A DNA stretch of 43,037 bases, taken from the IMG/VR virus record IMGVR_UViG_3300043398_000403, positions 1 through 43,037 of that record; one strand, 5' to 3'. The notes under the pieces were generated by a model that made no database searches, was not told the origin of the DNA, and saw only the letters and a program-made list of their open reading frames with translations. Origin of the DNA: a virus. The translations under genes were made by a program, and so were the position numbers. Below, piece after piece: positions 7,312 to 16,143 of the stretch (position 1 is the first letter of the stretch; each line of letters opens with the position of its first letter).

Positions 7312-8936
7312 CGTCCGCCGGCGGGGCGCCCGTGTCGCTTCGGCGCCTGACGGCGCCCCGCCCGCCTCGCTCCGGGCGGCAAGGTCGCCAAGGCCGTGCG
7401 TCTGCAGTGCCCGGCGAGGTTCGCGACACCTCGAAGTTGAGTCACCGTGCGCGCCGCCGCATCGCCAGTCCGCCCATGCCCGCCATCGAGCGCGCAGTGA
7501 ACGCCGTGGGGGCTGCGCTGCAGCGATGGGCGGATTATTTCGTCGAGGCGGTGTTGCGCGATGTCGTGGAGAGCTTGCGTCCGCATCGCCTCGGCCCGGT
7601 TGAGATCTCAGACGCCACCGTCGATCAGGTGTTCGTCGCGCTCGGTCGGAGCCCGGAGGTTGCGCGCTCGACGCTTGTGTCTACGTTCCGCGCTGTCGAT
7701 AAGGCGAGTTCAGATGACCTGCGTGTGATGGGCGTGGCGACGGACCAGGTCGTCGAGGGCGCGCCCCGGCTGCAGCGCGAATGGCTGCGGCAATCCACCG
7801 ACTTGATCCGAGCACAGGAGGACGTGCGCCGCCGCGTCGAGCGCGTGATTTCGGATCCCGTCACGTCGGGGCGCTCCGTCGATGACATCCGAAAGCTGCT
7901 GCAAGAGCAGGTGGGCTACTCGCGATCGCGCGCTGAGCTTACGGCTCGCGACCAGACGCTCAAGTTGTACGGTCGGATTCAAGAGCAGCGTCAGACGGCG
8001 GCGGGCTTCACGCACTACGTTTGGACGACGTCGCTCGACGAGCGCGTGCGCGAGGACCACGCAGCGCTCGATGGCAAAGTGTTCGCTTGGGATGACCCGC
8101 CGATCGTGGACACGCGCACGGGCAGGCGCGCGCATCCTGGTTTCGATTTCGCTTGCCGCTGCAGCGCCGTGCCCGTGCCTAACGACGCGCCTTCGGTTGA
8201 GGAGCAGGAGAACTCCGGGTTGTCGCTCGGCGCCATCGCGGGACTGGTAGCGGCGGAACAGTTTGTGGCGGGCTTCGCGTACGAGGCGGTGCGCGGAACA
8301 GCCGCGGCCGTCGAGGTTTCAGCGCGCGTCGTGACCGCTGCCGAATCGTCGGCGCTTGGCATCGAGGGCGTGCTCGAGGAAGCTGAGCGCGGGCTTACGC
8401 CGCGCGCATTGCCCGTCGGCGCCCGCCCGCCGTTGCAGCTGACTGAGGGCGCGCCTCGCACGTGGGAGCAGCAGATTGAAGCGTTTCGGCGCCAGGGGGA
8501 GACGGCGCTCGAGGGTCGTCCCGCGTCGCTGTCGGAGCGGGAGCCGCTACGCGCGTGGACGCCGCCCCGAACCCTGATCGCACGTGAACCGCTGATCCGC
8601 AGGCCTGCCGTGCCCGCCCAACCCCGCGCGCGCATTGAAGTGCAAAAGCCGGTGCTGAAGGAGCGCGAAGTACCCAAGTGGGTGCGCGGGAACACGCGCA
8701 ACTATCTGAGCTGGCTGATCGATAACCCGGGCGCTTCGCTGTCCGATCTGCAGCGCGCTTTCGGTGGACGGCAACTTCACGGGGTCGTGGACCGCCTCGT
8801 CGATCGGGGGGTCGTGTTCCGGGGGAAAGCGCGGGACGGGTCGGTGTCCTGGGCGAAGGGCCTGTTTGTCGAGCAGCGGTTTATCGGCAAGGCCGGCATT
8901 GACGATTCGGTGGACGCGCGACGGCCCTTGCGCTGA
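7308..8936 (+). CDS. MuF-like head morphogenesis protein with C-terminal winged-helix-like extension, 542 aa
   Basis: This is a minor capsid protein of the SPP1 gp7/Mu gpF type, usually injected or bound to the portal. The MuF domain is at about residues 205-290: AELTARDQTLKLYGRIQEQ, then TTSLDERVREDHAALDG, a DDPP motif and HPGFDFACRCSAVPV. After a Pro/Arg-rich linker, residues ~457-525 (NYLSWLIDNPGASLSDLQRA, then LVDRGVVFRGKARDGSVSW) have the helix-helix-helix-wing pattern of a winged helix, which is unusual for this family. The first ~50 residues are basic and disordered. Start ATG 7308 overlaps the portal stop. Confidence 0.85.
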   Translation: MTSAGGAPVSLRRLTAPRPPRSGRQGRQGRASAVPGEVRDTSKLSHRARRRIASPPMPAIERAVNAVGAALQRWADYFVEAVLRDVVESLRPHRLGPVEISDATVDQVFVALGRSPEVARSTLVSTFRAVDKASSDDLRVMGVATDQVVEGAPRLQREWLRQSTDLIRAQEDVRRRVERVISDPVTSGRSVDDIRKLLQEQVGYSRSRAELTARDQTLKLYGRIQEQRQTAAGFTHYVWTTSLDERVREDHAALDGKVFAWDDPPIVDTRTGRRAHPGFDFACRCSAVPVPNDAPSVEEQENSGLSLGAIAGLVAAEQFVAGFAYEAVRGTAAAVEVSARVVTAAESSALGIEGVLEEAERGLTPRALPVGARPPLQLTEGAPRTWEQQIEAFRRQGETALEGRPASLSEREPLRAWTPPRTLIAREPLIRRPAVPAQPRARIEVQKPVLKEREVPKWVRGNTRNYLSWLIDNPGASLSDLQRAFGGRQLHGVVDRLVDRGVVFRGKARDGSVSWAKGLFVEQRFIGKAGIDDSVDARRPLR

Positions 8937-8942
8937 ACGCGC

Positions 8943-8971
8943 TTGACCGCCCGTCCGGGCTGAGTTAAGGT
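8943..8971 (+). promoter_or_regulatory. Predicted sigma70-like phage promoter
   Basis: TTGACC (8943-8948), 17 bp and TAAGGT (8966-8971). About 30 bp is nearly identical to the promoter at 17041-17069, and resemblance continues downstream (GTCCAGG...CTGACCC). At 17041 that downstream part is the start of a lipoprotein gene; here no such gene follows, and the protease gene starts 45 bases on at ATG 9016. Confidence 0.65.
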
Positions 8972-9015
8972 CCGTTGCGACCCTGGTCCAGGCTGACCCG
9001 GGTTCAGCGCGACTC

Positions 9016-10143
9016 ATGGCCCTCGTCCAGCGATACGACATCGGCAGGCTCAGCAAGGCGACCCGCACGGGCGCCGGCGGCGCGCGCGTGCCCGCCTCGA
9101 TCGCTCGCACCGGGATTCAGGTGTACCAGGACGCGAACGGCAATACGGTGCGGGAGTACCGCGCGCCGGACGTGGTGTTCGACCCGGCCGCGCTTGCGAG
9201 CCTCGCGAGCATCCCGGTAACGATCGGGCACCCCGGCAAGGTGGACGCTCGCACATGGCGCCGGCATGCCGTCGGCCACGTCACGGATGCGCCGCCTACG
9301 CGCCGCGCTGACGAGGCCACCCCGGGCGTCGAGTGGGTGGACTCGGCTATCGTGGTTCAGGACGCCGCGGCGCTGGACCGCATTGACCGCGAGGACCTCG
9401 TCGAGGTGAGCATGGGCTATCTGGCGGATGTGGTCGCGGAAGCGGGCGTCACACCCACGGGTGAGCGGTACGACGCCGTCCAGCGGGGGATTCAGTTCAA
9501 TCATCTCGCGCTCCTGCCAGCGGGCAAGGCGCGTGCGGGGTCCGGCGCGAGGCTGCGCTTGGACGGAAACGAAGTCGCGCTCGGCGACGAGGAGATTCAC
9601 GTGGGCGATCGAAAAATCAAGGTCGACGGCGTCGAGTACGATTTCGGCTCGGAGTCGCATATCAGCGCGCTCGACGCGCTTCTCGCGCGCAGCGCGCAGC
9701 AACTCGGCGAACTCAAGGCGAAGTTCGACGCGCAGGAGTCCGAACTCGCGAAGCTCAAGGGCGTGGACGTGAACGCGCTGGTTCAGGACGAATTGGACTT
9801 CCGCGTTGCCATTCTACCGGCGCTGCCGAAGGGCGCGAACGGCGAGGCGTATAGCTTCGCTGGGAAAACCCGCGACCAGGTCCGCGCGGACGCGGTCGGT
9901 GCCGAGGTGATGGCGAAGGTCGCCAAACTGCCGGAGGCGGAACGCCCCGGGTACATCACGTTCGCACTCGAGCAGCGCCTGGCCGAGATCGCGAAGGGCG
10001 CCGGCGCGACGCGCGAGCGCAAGCCGCTGCACGTCGTGAAGCGCGACGAGGACAAGGAGAAGCCCGCGCCGAAGGCGGACCCGATCCTGGACGCCTACAA
10101 CAAGTCGTGGACCCAGTGCGGGGCCAACGGGAGCATGAAGTAA
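9016..10143 (+). CDS. DUF2213 prohead protease/scaffold protein, 375 aa
   Basis: The N-terminal ~170 residues match DUF2213 proteins that sit between MuF and capsid genes and are thought to be maturation proteases. They carry TREYRAP-like substrate strands, TIGHP near residue 75, VEVSMGYLADV near 131 and FNHLALLP near 160. The rest (coiled coil ~210-245, then an Ala/Glu/Lys-rich tail) looks like a fused scaffold. No textbook catalytic triad is assigned. ATG 9016 is preceded by GGTTCAGCGCGACTC and lacks a strong ribosome binding site. Confidence 0.8.
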   Translation: MALVQRYDIGRLSKATRTGAGGARVPASIARTGIQVYQDANGNTVREYRAPDVVFDPAALASLASIPVTIGHPGKVDARTWRRHAVGHVTDAPPTRRADEATPGVEWVDSAIVVQDAAALDRIDREDLVEVSMGYLADVVAEAGVTPTGERYDAVQRGIQFNHLALLPAGKARAGSGARLRLDGNEVALGDEEIHVGDRKIKVDGVEYDFGSESHISALDALLARSAQQLGELKAKFDAQESELAKLKGVDVNALVQDELDFRVAILPALPKGANGEAYSFAGKTRDQVRADAVGAEVMAKVAKLPEAERPGYITFALEQRLAEIAKGAGATRERKPLHVVKRDEDKEKPAPKADPILDAYNKSWTQCGANGSMK

Positions 10144-10146
10144 GCC

Positions 10147-10932
10147 ATGACATCGTTCATCAGCACCAACGAGACCCTCGCGCGCGCGCAGGCGGGTGTT
10201 GTCAGCCGCACCGGCGGCAAGATCACGAACCGCGTGCTCGAAGTCGCCGCGGGCGTGGACGCTGGTATCTTCGTGTGCCCGAGCGGCACCGCAGGCATCG
10301 CGTGTGAGAACATCGACAGCGCCGCCGACTGCGGAAAGGCGCTAGGCCTGACTGTGTTCCGCCCGATGTCGTACGACGCGGATCTGACCGACGGCTCGCC
10401 GCACTACGCCGAGAACGAAGTCGCGGCCATCCTCGAGGAGGGTTACATGTTCGTCTCCGCCGAGGGCACGGTGGTGGCAGAGTCGCCTGTCTATGCTCGA
10501 CACACCAGCGACGGCGGGTCGAACACCACGCTGGGCAAGGTGCTCGGCAACAGCGGCGGCACCCTGGTGATCGACACGACCGCGACCGCTGAAGGCCAGT
10601 ACACGGTAATCCTGTTCAACGGCGTCCTGGAAGAGAAGTTCCAGTATTCAACCGACGGTTCGGCGACGAACGCCGAAATCATCGCTGGGCTGGTCGCAGC
10701 CATCGACGCAAGCGCCAACTACTCGGCGGCGGGCACGACCGAGGTCACTGTCACGCTGGTTGTCGGCACGGAGATTACGCTCATCGAACTCGGTTCTCCG
10801 ACGTCGACGTCTCAAGGTCAGTGGACCACGACGGATAACCAGAAGGCCGCGCGCGTGCCCAACGCCTACTTCGCAGAGAGCCGCACGGGCGCGGGCCTCG
10901 TGGAAGTGCGCATCGGGGCGCCGAACCGGTAA
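10147..10932 (+). CDS. Capsid cement/decoration protein with inserted beta domain, 261 aa
   Basis: It lies between the DUF2213 protease and the major capsid protein, where phages of this gene order carry a gp24-type structural cement protein. The conserved-looking outer part is residues 1-130 plus 235-261 (VSRTGGKITNRVLEVAAG; ending GLVEVRIG). Residues ~136-230 form a separate Thr/Ser/Val-rich beta domain containing GLVAAIDAS. A similar segment is inserted in the tail sheath of this phage. It starts four bases after the protease stop. The assignment rests on position plus composition. Confidence 0.65.
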   Translation: MTSFISTNETLARAQAGVVSRTGGKITNRVLEVAAGVDAGIFVCPSGTAGIACENIDSAADCGKALGLTVFRPMSYDADLTDGSPHYAENEVAAILEEGYMFVSAEGTVVAESPVYARHTSDGGSNTTLGKVLGNSGGTLVIDTTATAEGQYTVILFNGVLEEKFQYSTDGSATNAEIIAGLVAAIDASANYSAAGTTEVTVTLVVGTEITLIELGSPTSTSQGQWTTTDNQKAARVPNAYFAESRTGAGLVEVRIGAPNR

Positions 10933-10954
10933 TTCAGGTCCAAGGACAACGAAA

Positions 10955-12028
10955 ATGGAACTCAAGCTCGACCGAAACGGCCTGATCGACCTGGACTGGT
11001 GTCGACAGGCGCAGTCCCGGGGCGCCATCCGCCTGGGCTATCCCGCCGGCATCTCGATGCGGCATGACGCCTCGGACGACGGTTCCGAGCAGCTGATCGA
11101 GGACGCCAGCGTACCGCTCGCGCGTGACCTGAACTTCGTCCTGCAGACGGTCCGCGACAATTACCGTCCGACCAAATGGGCGCAGGTGTTCGGCGGGCTC
11201 ATCGAAGCGGTGCCGGATTGGGCGGAGAACTGGGAAATCAGCAAGATCGTCGGCACGGGCTCGATCAAGCCCGCCGGGCAACTCGGTCCAGTGGACGTGC
11301 CCAAGGGCGACTTCTCGAGGTCGACGACCACGGGTCGGATGATCGAGATGATCAACGGGTACGGCTACTTCAACCGCGAGCTCATCCGAGCGGCGCGGCT
11401 GGGCGTAAACCCGAGCGTCGAGCGCGCGATGGCGCAGGCGCAGGCCGCCGATGAGTTCATGGATCAGCTTTGCTGCACCGGCGACAGCTTCGGGCTCGGC
11501 TTCACGGGCATCGGCAATAACAGCGATGTGGCGGGATCCCTGGTCGTTGGCACGACCAAGTCGACCACGACCAGCTGGACCGCGGCGACGACGGCGGATT
11601 ACGATCTCGTCCTGCGAGACTGCCACGCCCTGACGGACGCTCCGTACGTGGCATCGAAGGAGCGCAGGATCTCGGATACGATGTTGCTGCCGCTGGACGA
11701 GTATCAGGCGCTCAACCGCCTGCGGCCTGCGAACTACTCGGAGAACGCGCTCACGACGTTCATGCGAGAGTGGCAGGCGAAGGCCGGCAAGCCCGTGCGC
11801 ATGGTCGTGTGGGATCGGCTCGCGGCGATCGGCAGCATCTCAAGCGGCCCTCGGTTGGTCGCGTTCGACTCGAACCGCTTGGTCGTCGCGCTGATGCAGG
11901 GTAAGGCCTATGGTGTCGATCAGGTGCTCGAAGTGCCACGCGGCTTCGAGGCGTTCGCCAGCCTGGTGACGGGCGGCGTGCGAATCCTCGATCAGTCCGG
12001 CATCCGGTATCTCGACATCAACGCTTGA
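10955..12028 (+). CDS. Major capsid protein (DUF2184), 357 aa
   Basis: This is the shell protein of the head. The sequence from residue ~55 (LARDLNFVLQTVRDNY) through the Trp/Glu-rich EAVPDWAENWEIS and the C-terminal FEAFASLVTGGVRILDQSGI pattern fits DUF2184 coat proteins, which accompany DUF1073 portals and DUF2213 proteases. ATG 10955 has AAGGA upstream with good spacing. A strong terminator follows directly, as expected for a highly expressed gene. Confidence 0.82.
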   Translation: MELKLDRNGLIDLDWCRQAQSRGAIRLGYPAGISMRHDASDDGSEQLIEDASVPLARDLNFVLQTVRDNYRPTKWAQVFGGLIEAVPDWAENWEISKIVGTGSIKPAGQLGPVDVPKGDFSRSTTTGRMIEMINGYGYFNRELIRAARLGVNPSVERAMAQAQAADEFMDQLCCTGDSFGLGFTGIGNNSDVAGSLVVGTTKSTTTSWTAATTADYDLVLRDCHALTDAPYVASKERRISDTMLLPLDEYQALNRLRPANYSENALTTFMREWQAKAGKPVRMVVWDRLAAIGSISSGPRLVAFDSNRLVVALMQGKAYGVDQVLEVPRGFEAFASLVTGGVRILDQSGIRYLDINA

Positions 12029-12052
12029 GGTTCCGCTTCGCGGCGCCGCGAG

Positions 12053-12090
12053 GGGCCCGGCGCCGTGCGCGCTCGGGCCCTTTCTCTTTC
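12053..12090 (+). terminator. Intrinsic terminator after the major capsid gene
   Basis: GGGCCCG (12053-12059) pairs with CGGGCCC (12074-12080), and an inner GCGC/GCGC pairing is possible. TTTCTCTTTC follows at once. It should end capsid transcripts before the homing endonuclease. Confidence 0.8.
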
Positions 12091-12094
12091 GTGC

Positions 12095-12100
12095 TAGAGT
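12095..12100 (+). promoter_or_regulatory. Predicted -10 box (TAGAGT), leaderless start
   Basis: TAGAGT lies seven bases before ATG 12108, the same spacing as at other leaderless starts in the window. No good -35 is seen, because that place is occupied by the terminator hairpin. Confidence 0.45.
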
Positions 12101-12107
12101 GCGTCCA

Positions 12108-12734
12108 ATGGCCTACGTCTATTCGATCGTCCACAAGGACACAGGGGCGGAGTTCATCGGCGTTACGTCCAAGTCCGTGGACTTCCGGTGGAAGCAGCAC
12201 CTATACGCGGCCCGGAAGAACACAGGCGGGTGTCGCAGACTGATCAACGCTTTGCGCAAGTACGGACCTGAAGCGTTCCAGCTAAGAACGATTGCGGAAC
12301 TGCCAACGCTTGAAGAAGCCCTGATTGCGGAGCGTATCGCGATCGCAGTTGAGCGTCCCTGTTTGAATCTAACTGCGGGAGGTCAAGGCGGTATTGGCCG
12401 AGAGACTTCGGACGAAACACGAGCGAAACTCAGCGAGCGTGTGTTCACGCCGGAGTGGCGCGCCGCGCTCAGCCTCAAGGCGAAGTTGCGCCAGTACCAA
12501 AAGCGAGGGCCGATGTCGGAAACCGCCAGGGCCAAGCTGTCTGTCGCCGCCAAGCGGAGGCCTCCGCCGTCCGCGGAGACTCGCGCAAAGTTGGCGGTAG
12601 CTAATCGTGGACGTGTGCACTCACCTGAGACTCGCGCCAAGATCGCAGCCGGTAACACTGGCAAGGTGATGTCTGCAGAGGCCCGAGCTAAGATCTCGGC
12701 CGCCGCAAAGGAGCGCCATGGCCGCAAGCGTTGA
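12108..12734 (+). CDS. GIY-YIG homing endonuclease with NUMOD3 repeats (copy 1), 208 aa
   Basis: This is a selfish nuclease that cuts phage DNA lacking it and spreads by repair. The GIY-YIG core is at residues 2-90: VYSIV and EFIGVT for the two motif strands (the usual Tyr of YIG is Phe here), an Arg in FRWKQH, the catalytic Glu in LIAERIAIA, and LNLTAGGQGG. About five NUMOD3-type DNA-binding repeats follow (SPETRAKIA, SAEARAKIS and similar). It is a free-standing gene inserted between the capsid and connector genes. Its last codons contain the AAGGAG site and ATG of the next gene, so the insertion does not break tail-gene translation. ATG 12108 is chosen over an upstream in-frame GTG because of the -10 box. 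Confidence 0.9.
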   Translation: MAYVYSIVHKDTGAEFIGVTSKSVDFRWKQHLYAARKNTGGCRRLINALRKYGPEAFQLRTIAELPTLEEALIAERIAIAVERPCLNLTAGGQGGIGRETSDETRAKLSERVFTPEWRAALSLKAKLRQYQKRGPMSETARAKLSVAAKRRPPPSAETRAKLAVANRGRVHSPETRAKIAAGNTGKVMSAEARAKISAAAKERHGRKR

Positions 12735-13032
12735 GGGCTTTCTGGTTGCGTACCCCGAATTCCGCAATGCGGGCACCGCGCTTCTAACGTCGCAACTCGC
12801 GCAGGTTGAGATCATCGTGAGCGATAGTTTCGGTACGCAGAGGGACCAGGTCGTGTATCTGACCCTCGCGGATCGCTTGGCGACGTCGCCGGCAGGACGC
12901 GATGCGCGTCTCACGACAGAGAAGGCCCCGACGTCGACGTACTCCGTCGAACTGGAGCGTTTGAAGTCCGCGAACGCAGTGCGCGCCATCCGCTTCGGCG
13001 TGGACGACAACGGAGCGGCAGCATGCCGGTGA
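12718..13032 (+). CDS. Head-tail connector/adaptor (DUF4054-like), 104 aa
   Basis: A short helical adaptor bound under the portal is expected here. The opening FLVAYPEFRNAG and the following pattern of two helices resemble DUF4054 proteins of similar phages. ATG 12718 has AAGGAG five bases upstream, both located inside the 3' end of the homing endonuclease. The stop overlaps the next gene. The family match is by pattern only. Confidence 0.6.
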   Translation: MAASVEGFLVAYPEFRNAGTALLTSQLAQVEIIVSDSFGTQRDQVVYLTLADRLATSPAGRDARLTTEKAPTSTYSVELERLKSANAVRAIRFGVDDNGAAACR

Positions 13033-13484
13033 AAGACTCGGGCTCGGTCAACCCAATCGCGGGGTGGACCGATGGCGACCTGACGATCACGGTCGGTGTG
13101 CACTCCGACGACGCCGAGCACACGCACGCGGGCGGCGAGGGGCTGACCGTGGGCGATATCGCAACGTTTCACGAGTTCGGGACGCAGACCGTCCCGCAAC
13201 GCAGTTTCATTCGCGCCTGGTTCGACGAAGGCCAGGACGAGCACCAGCGCGTGATCCGGGAGGAACTCGACGCGGCCGCGAAAGGCGTTCCGCTACAGAC
13301 GGCGCTTGAGCGGATCGCGCTTCGCTTAGAAGGCTCTTGCAAACAGCGCATGGCGCAAGGAATCCCTCCGCCCTTGTCGCCGGTCACCGTCGCCCGCAAG
13401 GGCTCGAGCACGCCCTTGATTGATACCGGGCAGTTGCGCGGGGCGATTCGGGCGCGCGTGTCCAACGGCGGCGAGGAGCGTTGA
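13023..13484 (+). CDS. Neck/tail completion protein (HK97 gp10 or Mu gpG-like), 153 aa
   Basis: HEFGT followed by [10 protein letters not shown] near residues 50-67, and [21 protein letters not shown] then LRGAI near the C-terminus, are hallmarks of this virion morphogenesis family. These proteins join head and tail. It starts inside the end of the connector gene (ATG 13023). The next gene starts directly after its stop. Confidence 0.8.
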   Translation: MPVKDSGSVNPIAGWTDGDLTITVGVHSDDAEHTHAGGEGLTVGDIATFHEFGTQTVPQRSFIRAWFDEGQDEHQRVIREELDAAAKGVPLQTALERIALRLEGSCKQRMAQGIPPPLSPVTVARKGSSTPLIDTGQLRGAIRARVSNGGEER

Positions 13485-13485
13485 G

Positions 13486-14901
13486 ATGCCGAACAATCGC
13501 ATCGTCGGTCAGAACTTGCCCAAGCCCCCGAAGGGCCGCACGCCGCGGCGCCCAGCGCCGCCCATCCAAGGTCCCGCAGGGCGCCAGGGGCCCGCAGGCG
13601 TTGGAGTACAGGGGCCGACAGGTCCAACGGGGCCGACGGGTCCCGGCGGCGACGGCGTCGAGGGGCCGACAGGACCGACAGGGGCCACCGGAGCGACGGG
13701 TGCCGCGGGTTCGAACGGAGCAACCGGCGCCACGGGAGCGACGGGCGCTACCGGCACGTTCACCGCCGCGACTGGAAGCGAGAACGGCTACCGATCGCGG
13801 CGAGTCTACGCGCATGCGTCGTCGACGAAGGTCGGCACGACGTTCATGGGCGTAACGGTTCTCGCCTGTCCGGCGAGCTTTACGTCGATGAGCGATTTCG
13901 CGGATGGCAACATCTTCCGCATCGGCTTGGCTGCGGCGGGCGCCAGCGGCACGACCGGATCGCGAGCGACGGCCACTGCGGGCGGTTTCCCGAGCCCGGC
14001 CGGTGGCGGCGGGGCGTTCCGTGAGATACCGATGATGTCACGTGCGCAACTGGTGGCGTTACTCGCGATCGGCGCCATCACATTGTCTGCACCGTTAGGT
14101 GGCGCGGCTGTCACTGGCCCGACGTCCAGCGCGACGTCGTCCACGGCACCGACGGTGGGCAACAACCCCACTGGACCGACGGTGTTCGGTCCGTGGTCTG
14201 TTTACCCGGGTGGAGCAGGCAACGCCGGCGGTGGTGGTACCGCGCGCGCGGGTGGAGGAGGAGGCGGATGGCTGGGCGCGGGGGAGGGCGGGGTAACCGG
14301 AACCGGGTCGAATAACGGCGGAGCGCCGCAAGCGCTCACGCCAGTGCAAAACCCGACCGTCGCAGCTAACACGGGTCTGTATGGTGGCGGGGGGTGTATC
14401 GCGCCGTCGTCCACGACAGGCGCGACGGGTAATCCCTCAATGTGGGGAGGCGCCGCCGGATCGACGAACGGCGCCACGGCGAGTAGCCCGCGCGCAGGCG
14501 GCGATTCGGAGCACGGGGCCGCCGGTGGCGGGTGTGGGGGATGGGGGAATAACGGTTCCGGCGGCGACGGCGGCGACGGTGGCTTGGCGGGAGGACGCAC
14601 GTCGCGCGCGGCCGCAGGCGTCGCATCGACAGGAACGGGCGCCAGGACCGGCGGCAACGGCGCCGACGGCGCGGATGCCACGGATGTGTGGCGAGGCTGC
14701 GGTAACGGCGGAGCAGGCGGAGGAGGGGGCGGATCGTCCAACAATAGCGCCACCGGCGGCAACGGCGGCAAGGGGGGATTCCCTGGCGGCGGTGGCGGCG
14801 CAGGAGGCGCGGGCACCACGCAAGCGGCGGGTCAGACGTCGACGGGCGGCAACAGCGGCGCAGGCGGCGACGCTCTCATCATTATCGAAACCTACCCTTG
14901 A
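13486..14901 (+). CDS. Collagen-like, glycine-rich virion surface protein, 471 aa
   Basis: Residues ~29-90 are Gly-X-Y triplets ([11 protein letters not shown], then GATGATGATG), which form a collagen-like triple helix. Residues ~95-225 look like a compact beta domain. Residues ~240-460 are extremely Gly-rich with Asn/Ala/Ser, typical of polyglycine-II-type or phage receptor-tip sequences. It ends in a hydrophobic strand [12 protein letters not shown] 13486 has GAGGAG upstream at good spacing. Lying among connector genes, it is probably a head or neck fibre rather than the main tail fibre. It could mediate surface adhesion. Confidence 0.75.
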   Translation: MPNNRIVGQNLPKPPKGRTPRRPAPPIQGPAGRQGPAGVGVQGPTGPTGPTGPGGDGVEGPTGPTGATGATGAAGSNGATGATGATGATGTFTAATGSENGYRSRRVYAHASSTKVGTTFMGVTVLACPASFTSMSDFADGNIFRIGLAAAGASGTTGSRATATAGGFPSPAGGGGAFREIPMMSRAQLVALLAIGAITLSAPLGGAAVTGPTSSATSSTAPTVGNNPTGPTVFGPWSVYPGGAGNAGGGGTARAGGGGGGWLGAGEGGVTGTGSNNGGAPQALTPVQNPTVAANTGLYGGGGCIAPSSTTGATGNPSMWGGAAGSTNGATASSPRAGGDSEHGAAGGGCGGWGNNGSGGDGGDGGLAGGRTSRAAAGVASTGTGARTGGNGADGADATDVWRGCGNGGAGGGGGGSSNNSATGGNGGKGGFPGGGGGAGGAGTTQAAGQTSTGGNSGAGGDALIIIETYP

Positions 14902-14913
14902 AAGGGGGCGACA

Positions 14914-15282
14914 ATGGCAGTGGTCTATTATGACAGCGGCACCGGGGCGACGACAGGCAAGGCGCTGCAACTGACGTCTGGACTTGGTGACAATAAGCTC
15001 TGCAACGCGAGTTATTACGTCAAGATGACGGACCCAGGCGCGGCAGGACTCATCTACTTCGTATTCAGGTACACCGACCGCGACGGCACTTCGCAGGTGC
15101 ACACCAGCGCAGCTTTGGCGATCGCCGGGACTGCGGTGGTGCGTGGCGTGGTGCCGTTCTGGTCGGAGGACGCTGCTGGGCAAGGCGCATACGCCGGCTT
15201 CGAGATCACCACGGTTGGCGCGCTCGGCTCGTATGAATACGAATGGTGGTGCGCTGTCGATGAACTCGGTCAGGGTAACTGA
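14914..15282 (+). CDS. Putative virion decoration or head-fibre protein, 122 aa
   Basis: An all-beta-looking protein with alternating hydrophobic strands (LIYFVFRYTDRDGTSQVHTS, YEYEWWCAVDEL) and no charge clusters. It follows the collagen-like gene with a strong AAAGGGGG ribosome binding site and is the last rightward gene before a convergent junction. Position and fold suggest a partner of the collagen-like protein. No family is recognised. Confidence 0.55.
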   Translation: MAVVYYDSGTGATTGKALQLTSGLGDNKLCNASYYVKMTDPGAAGLIYFVFRYTDRDGTSQVHTSAALAIAGTAVVRGVVPFWSEDAAGQGAYAGFEITTVGALGSYEYEWWCAVDELGQGN

Positions 15283-15304
15283 CCTAGCGCGCCCCGTCCT
15301 GTGA

Positions 15305-15323
15305 GCGCGCCAAGTCGGCGCGC
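15305..15323. terminator. Hairpin between convergent genes
   Basis: GCGCGCC (15305-15311) and GGCGCGC (15317-15323) form a perfect 7-bp stem with loop AAGTC, exactly between a rightward gene ending at 15282 and a leftward gene ending at 15326. There is no T-run on either side, so it may be a weak or factor-assisted terminator. Confidence 0.45.
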
Positions 15324-15325
15324 GG

Positions 15326-15521
15326 TCAGCTACCGAACTGCGTCTGGATGTCCTGCAGGTCGGTCAGGCCAGCCTGCTGTTGGTTGATGCGGTTCTGGAC
15401 TTCGGCATCGACGAGCGCGTTGGCGGCGCTGCGCGACGTCGCGTCCTGGACCTCGATCGGGTTTCCGATCTGCGTGCCGTTGTCCTTCTTGAGCGTGTAT
15501 CGAACGGTGAACTTGGCCATG
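15326..15521 (-). CDS. Small hypothetical protein, 64 aa
   Basis: A beta strand region at the start (KFTVRYTLKKDNG) is followed by a helical, Gln/Asn/Asp-rich tail. It is the last gene of a leftward block inside the virion module. ATG 15521 follows CATTC plus six bases, a loose form of the CGTTC leader motif. The ~145 bases upstream of it hold no clear gene. The function is unknown. Confidence 0.6.
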
Positions 15522-15666
15522 CTTGTGAATGTTCCTGTCTTGGTGCCTCGGTCCGACGTGGACGCAAGGGAGCTCGTTGGCTCGAGTCCGGACGCGCAGG
15601 CAAGGGAGGGGGTGGAACCTCGCAAGCGCGTCCAGGCTCGGGCCCCTGAGCGGGACCCCTGCGCCT

Positions 15667-15942
15667 TCACCAGCCGCCGCGTGCGGCGTCGGTCATGCGC
15701 GCCAGCGCCTCCTCGTGATCCAGTTCTGCGAGCGCGGAACGTCCCTGGACAGTGAGCGTGAATGTCGTGGTGGATGGCATCGGGAATCGCGGGGCCGCCT
15801 TGAAGGCGGTTACCTCGACTAGTCCGTAGCTGCACAGTCGGTGCATGATCGGCACCGCCGGGTGAGTGCTCTTAACCTCGCGTCCGAGGCGCGTTGCCAG
15901 GAGGGCGTGCGCCTCGACCTGGGTCAGTTCGCGGACGTTCAC
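15667..15942 (-). CDS. Small winged-helix-like hypothetical protein, 91 aa
   Basis: The pattern IMHRLCSYGLVEVTAF, then TTTFTLTVQGRSALAEL resembles the recognition helix, wing and final helix of a winged-helix domain. That would make it a small regulator, but the match is weak. GTG 15942 overlaps the stop of the preceding 49-aa gene, so both come from one leftward transcript. Confidence 0.6.
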   Translation of the reverse strand: MNVRELTQVEAHALLATRLGREVKSTHPAVPIMHRLCSYGLVEVTAFKAAPRFPMPSTTTFTLTVQGRSALAELDHEEALARMTDAARGGW

Positions 15943-16088
15943 GCGGCCGCCTTCGCCGCCGAGGCGGCCTGCATCCGGAGGGCAACCCGCATCGAGGCGG
16001 CCACGCAGAGGTCCTTCACGCGGGCGTCCTCGGCCGGCTCGGCGAAAACGGCGCGCTCGAGTTCGGCGTTCAGTGCTGCGTTGGTCAT
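15939..16088 (-). CDS. Small helical hypothetical protein, 49 aa
   Basis: ATG 16088 opens a 49-residue Ala/Glu/Arg-rich helical protein (TNAALNAELERAVFAEP...). Its TGA overlaps the GTG of the next leftward gene. It lies 55 bases downstream of the small lipoprotein gene in the same direction. No family is recognised. Confidence 0.55.
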   Translation of the reverse strand: MTNAALNAELERAVFAEPAEDARVKDLCVAASMRVALRMQAASAAKAAA

Positions 16089-16143
16089 GCTCTGAATGAA
16101 CGGCGGGTGTCGGCGGGCCTTGAGCGAAATCTTTGAGGGCGGT

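Noticed and set aside
14202-14819. A leftward Pro-rich 205-codon frame
   Set aside because: It is the complement of the Gly-rich region of the collagen-like protein; poly-Pro is the expected antisense of GGC/GGT codons.
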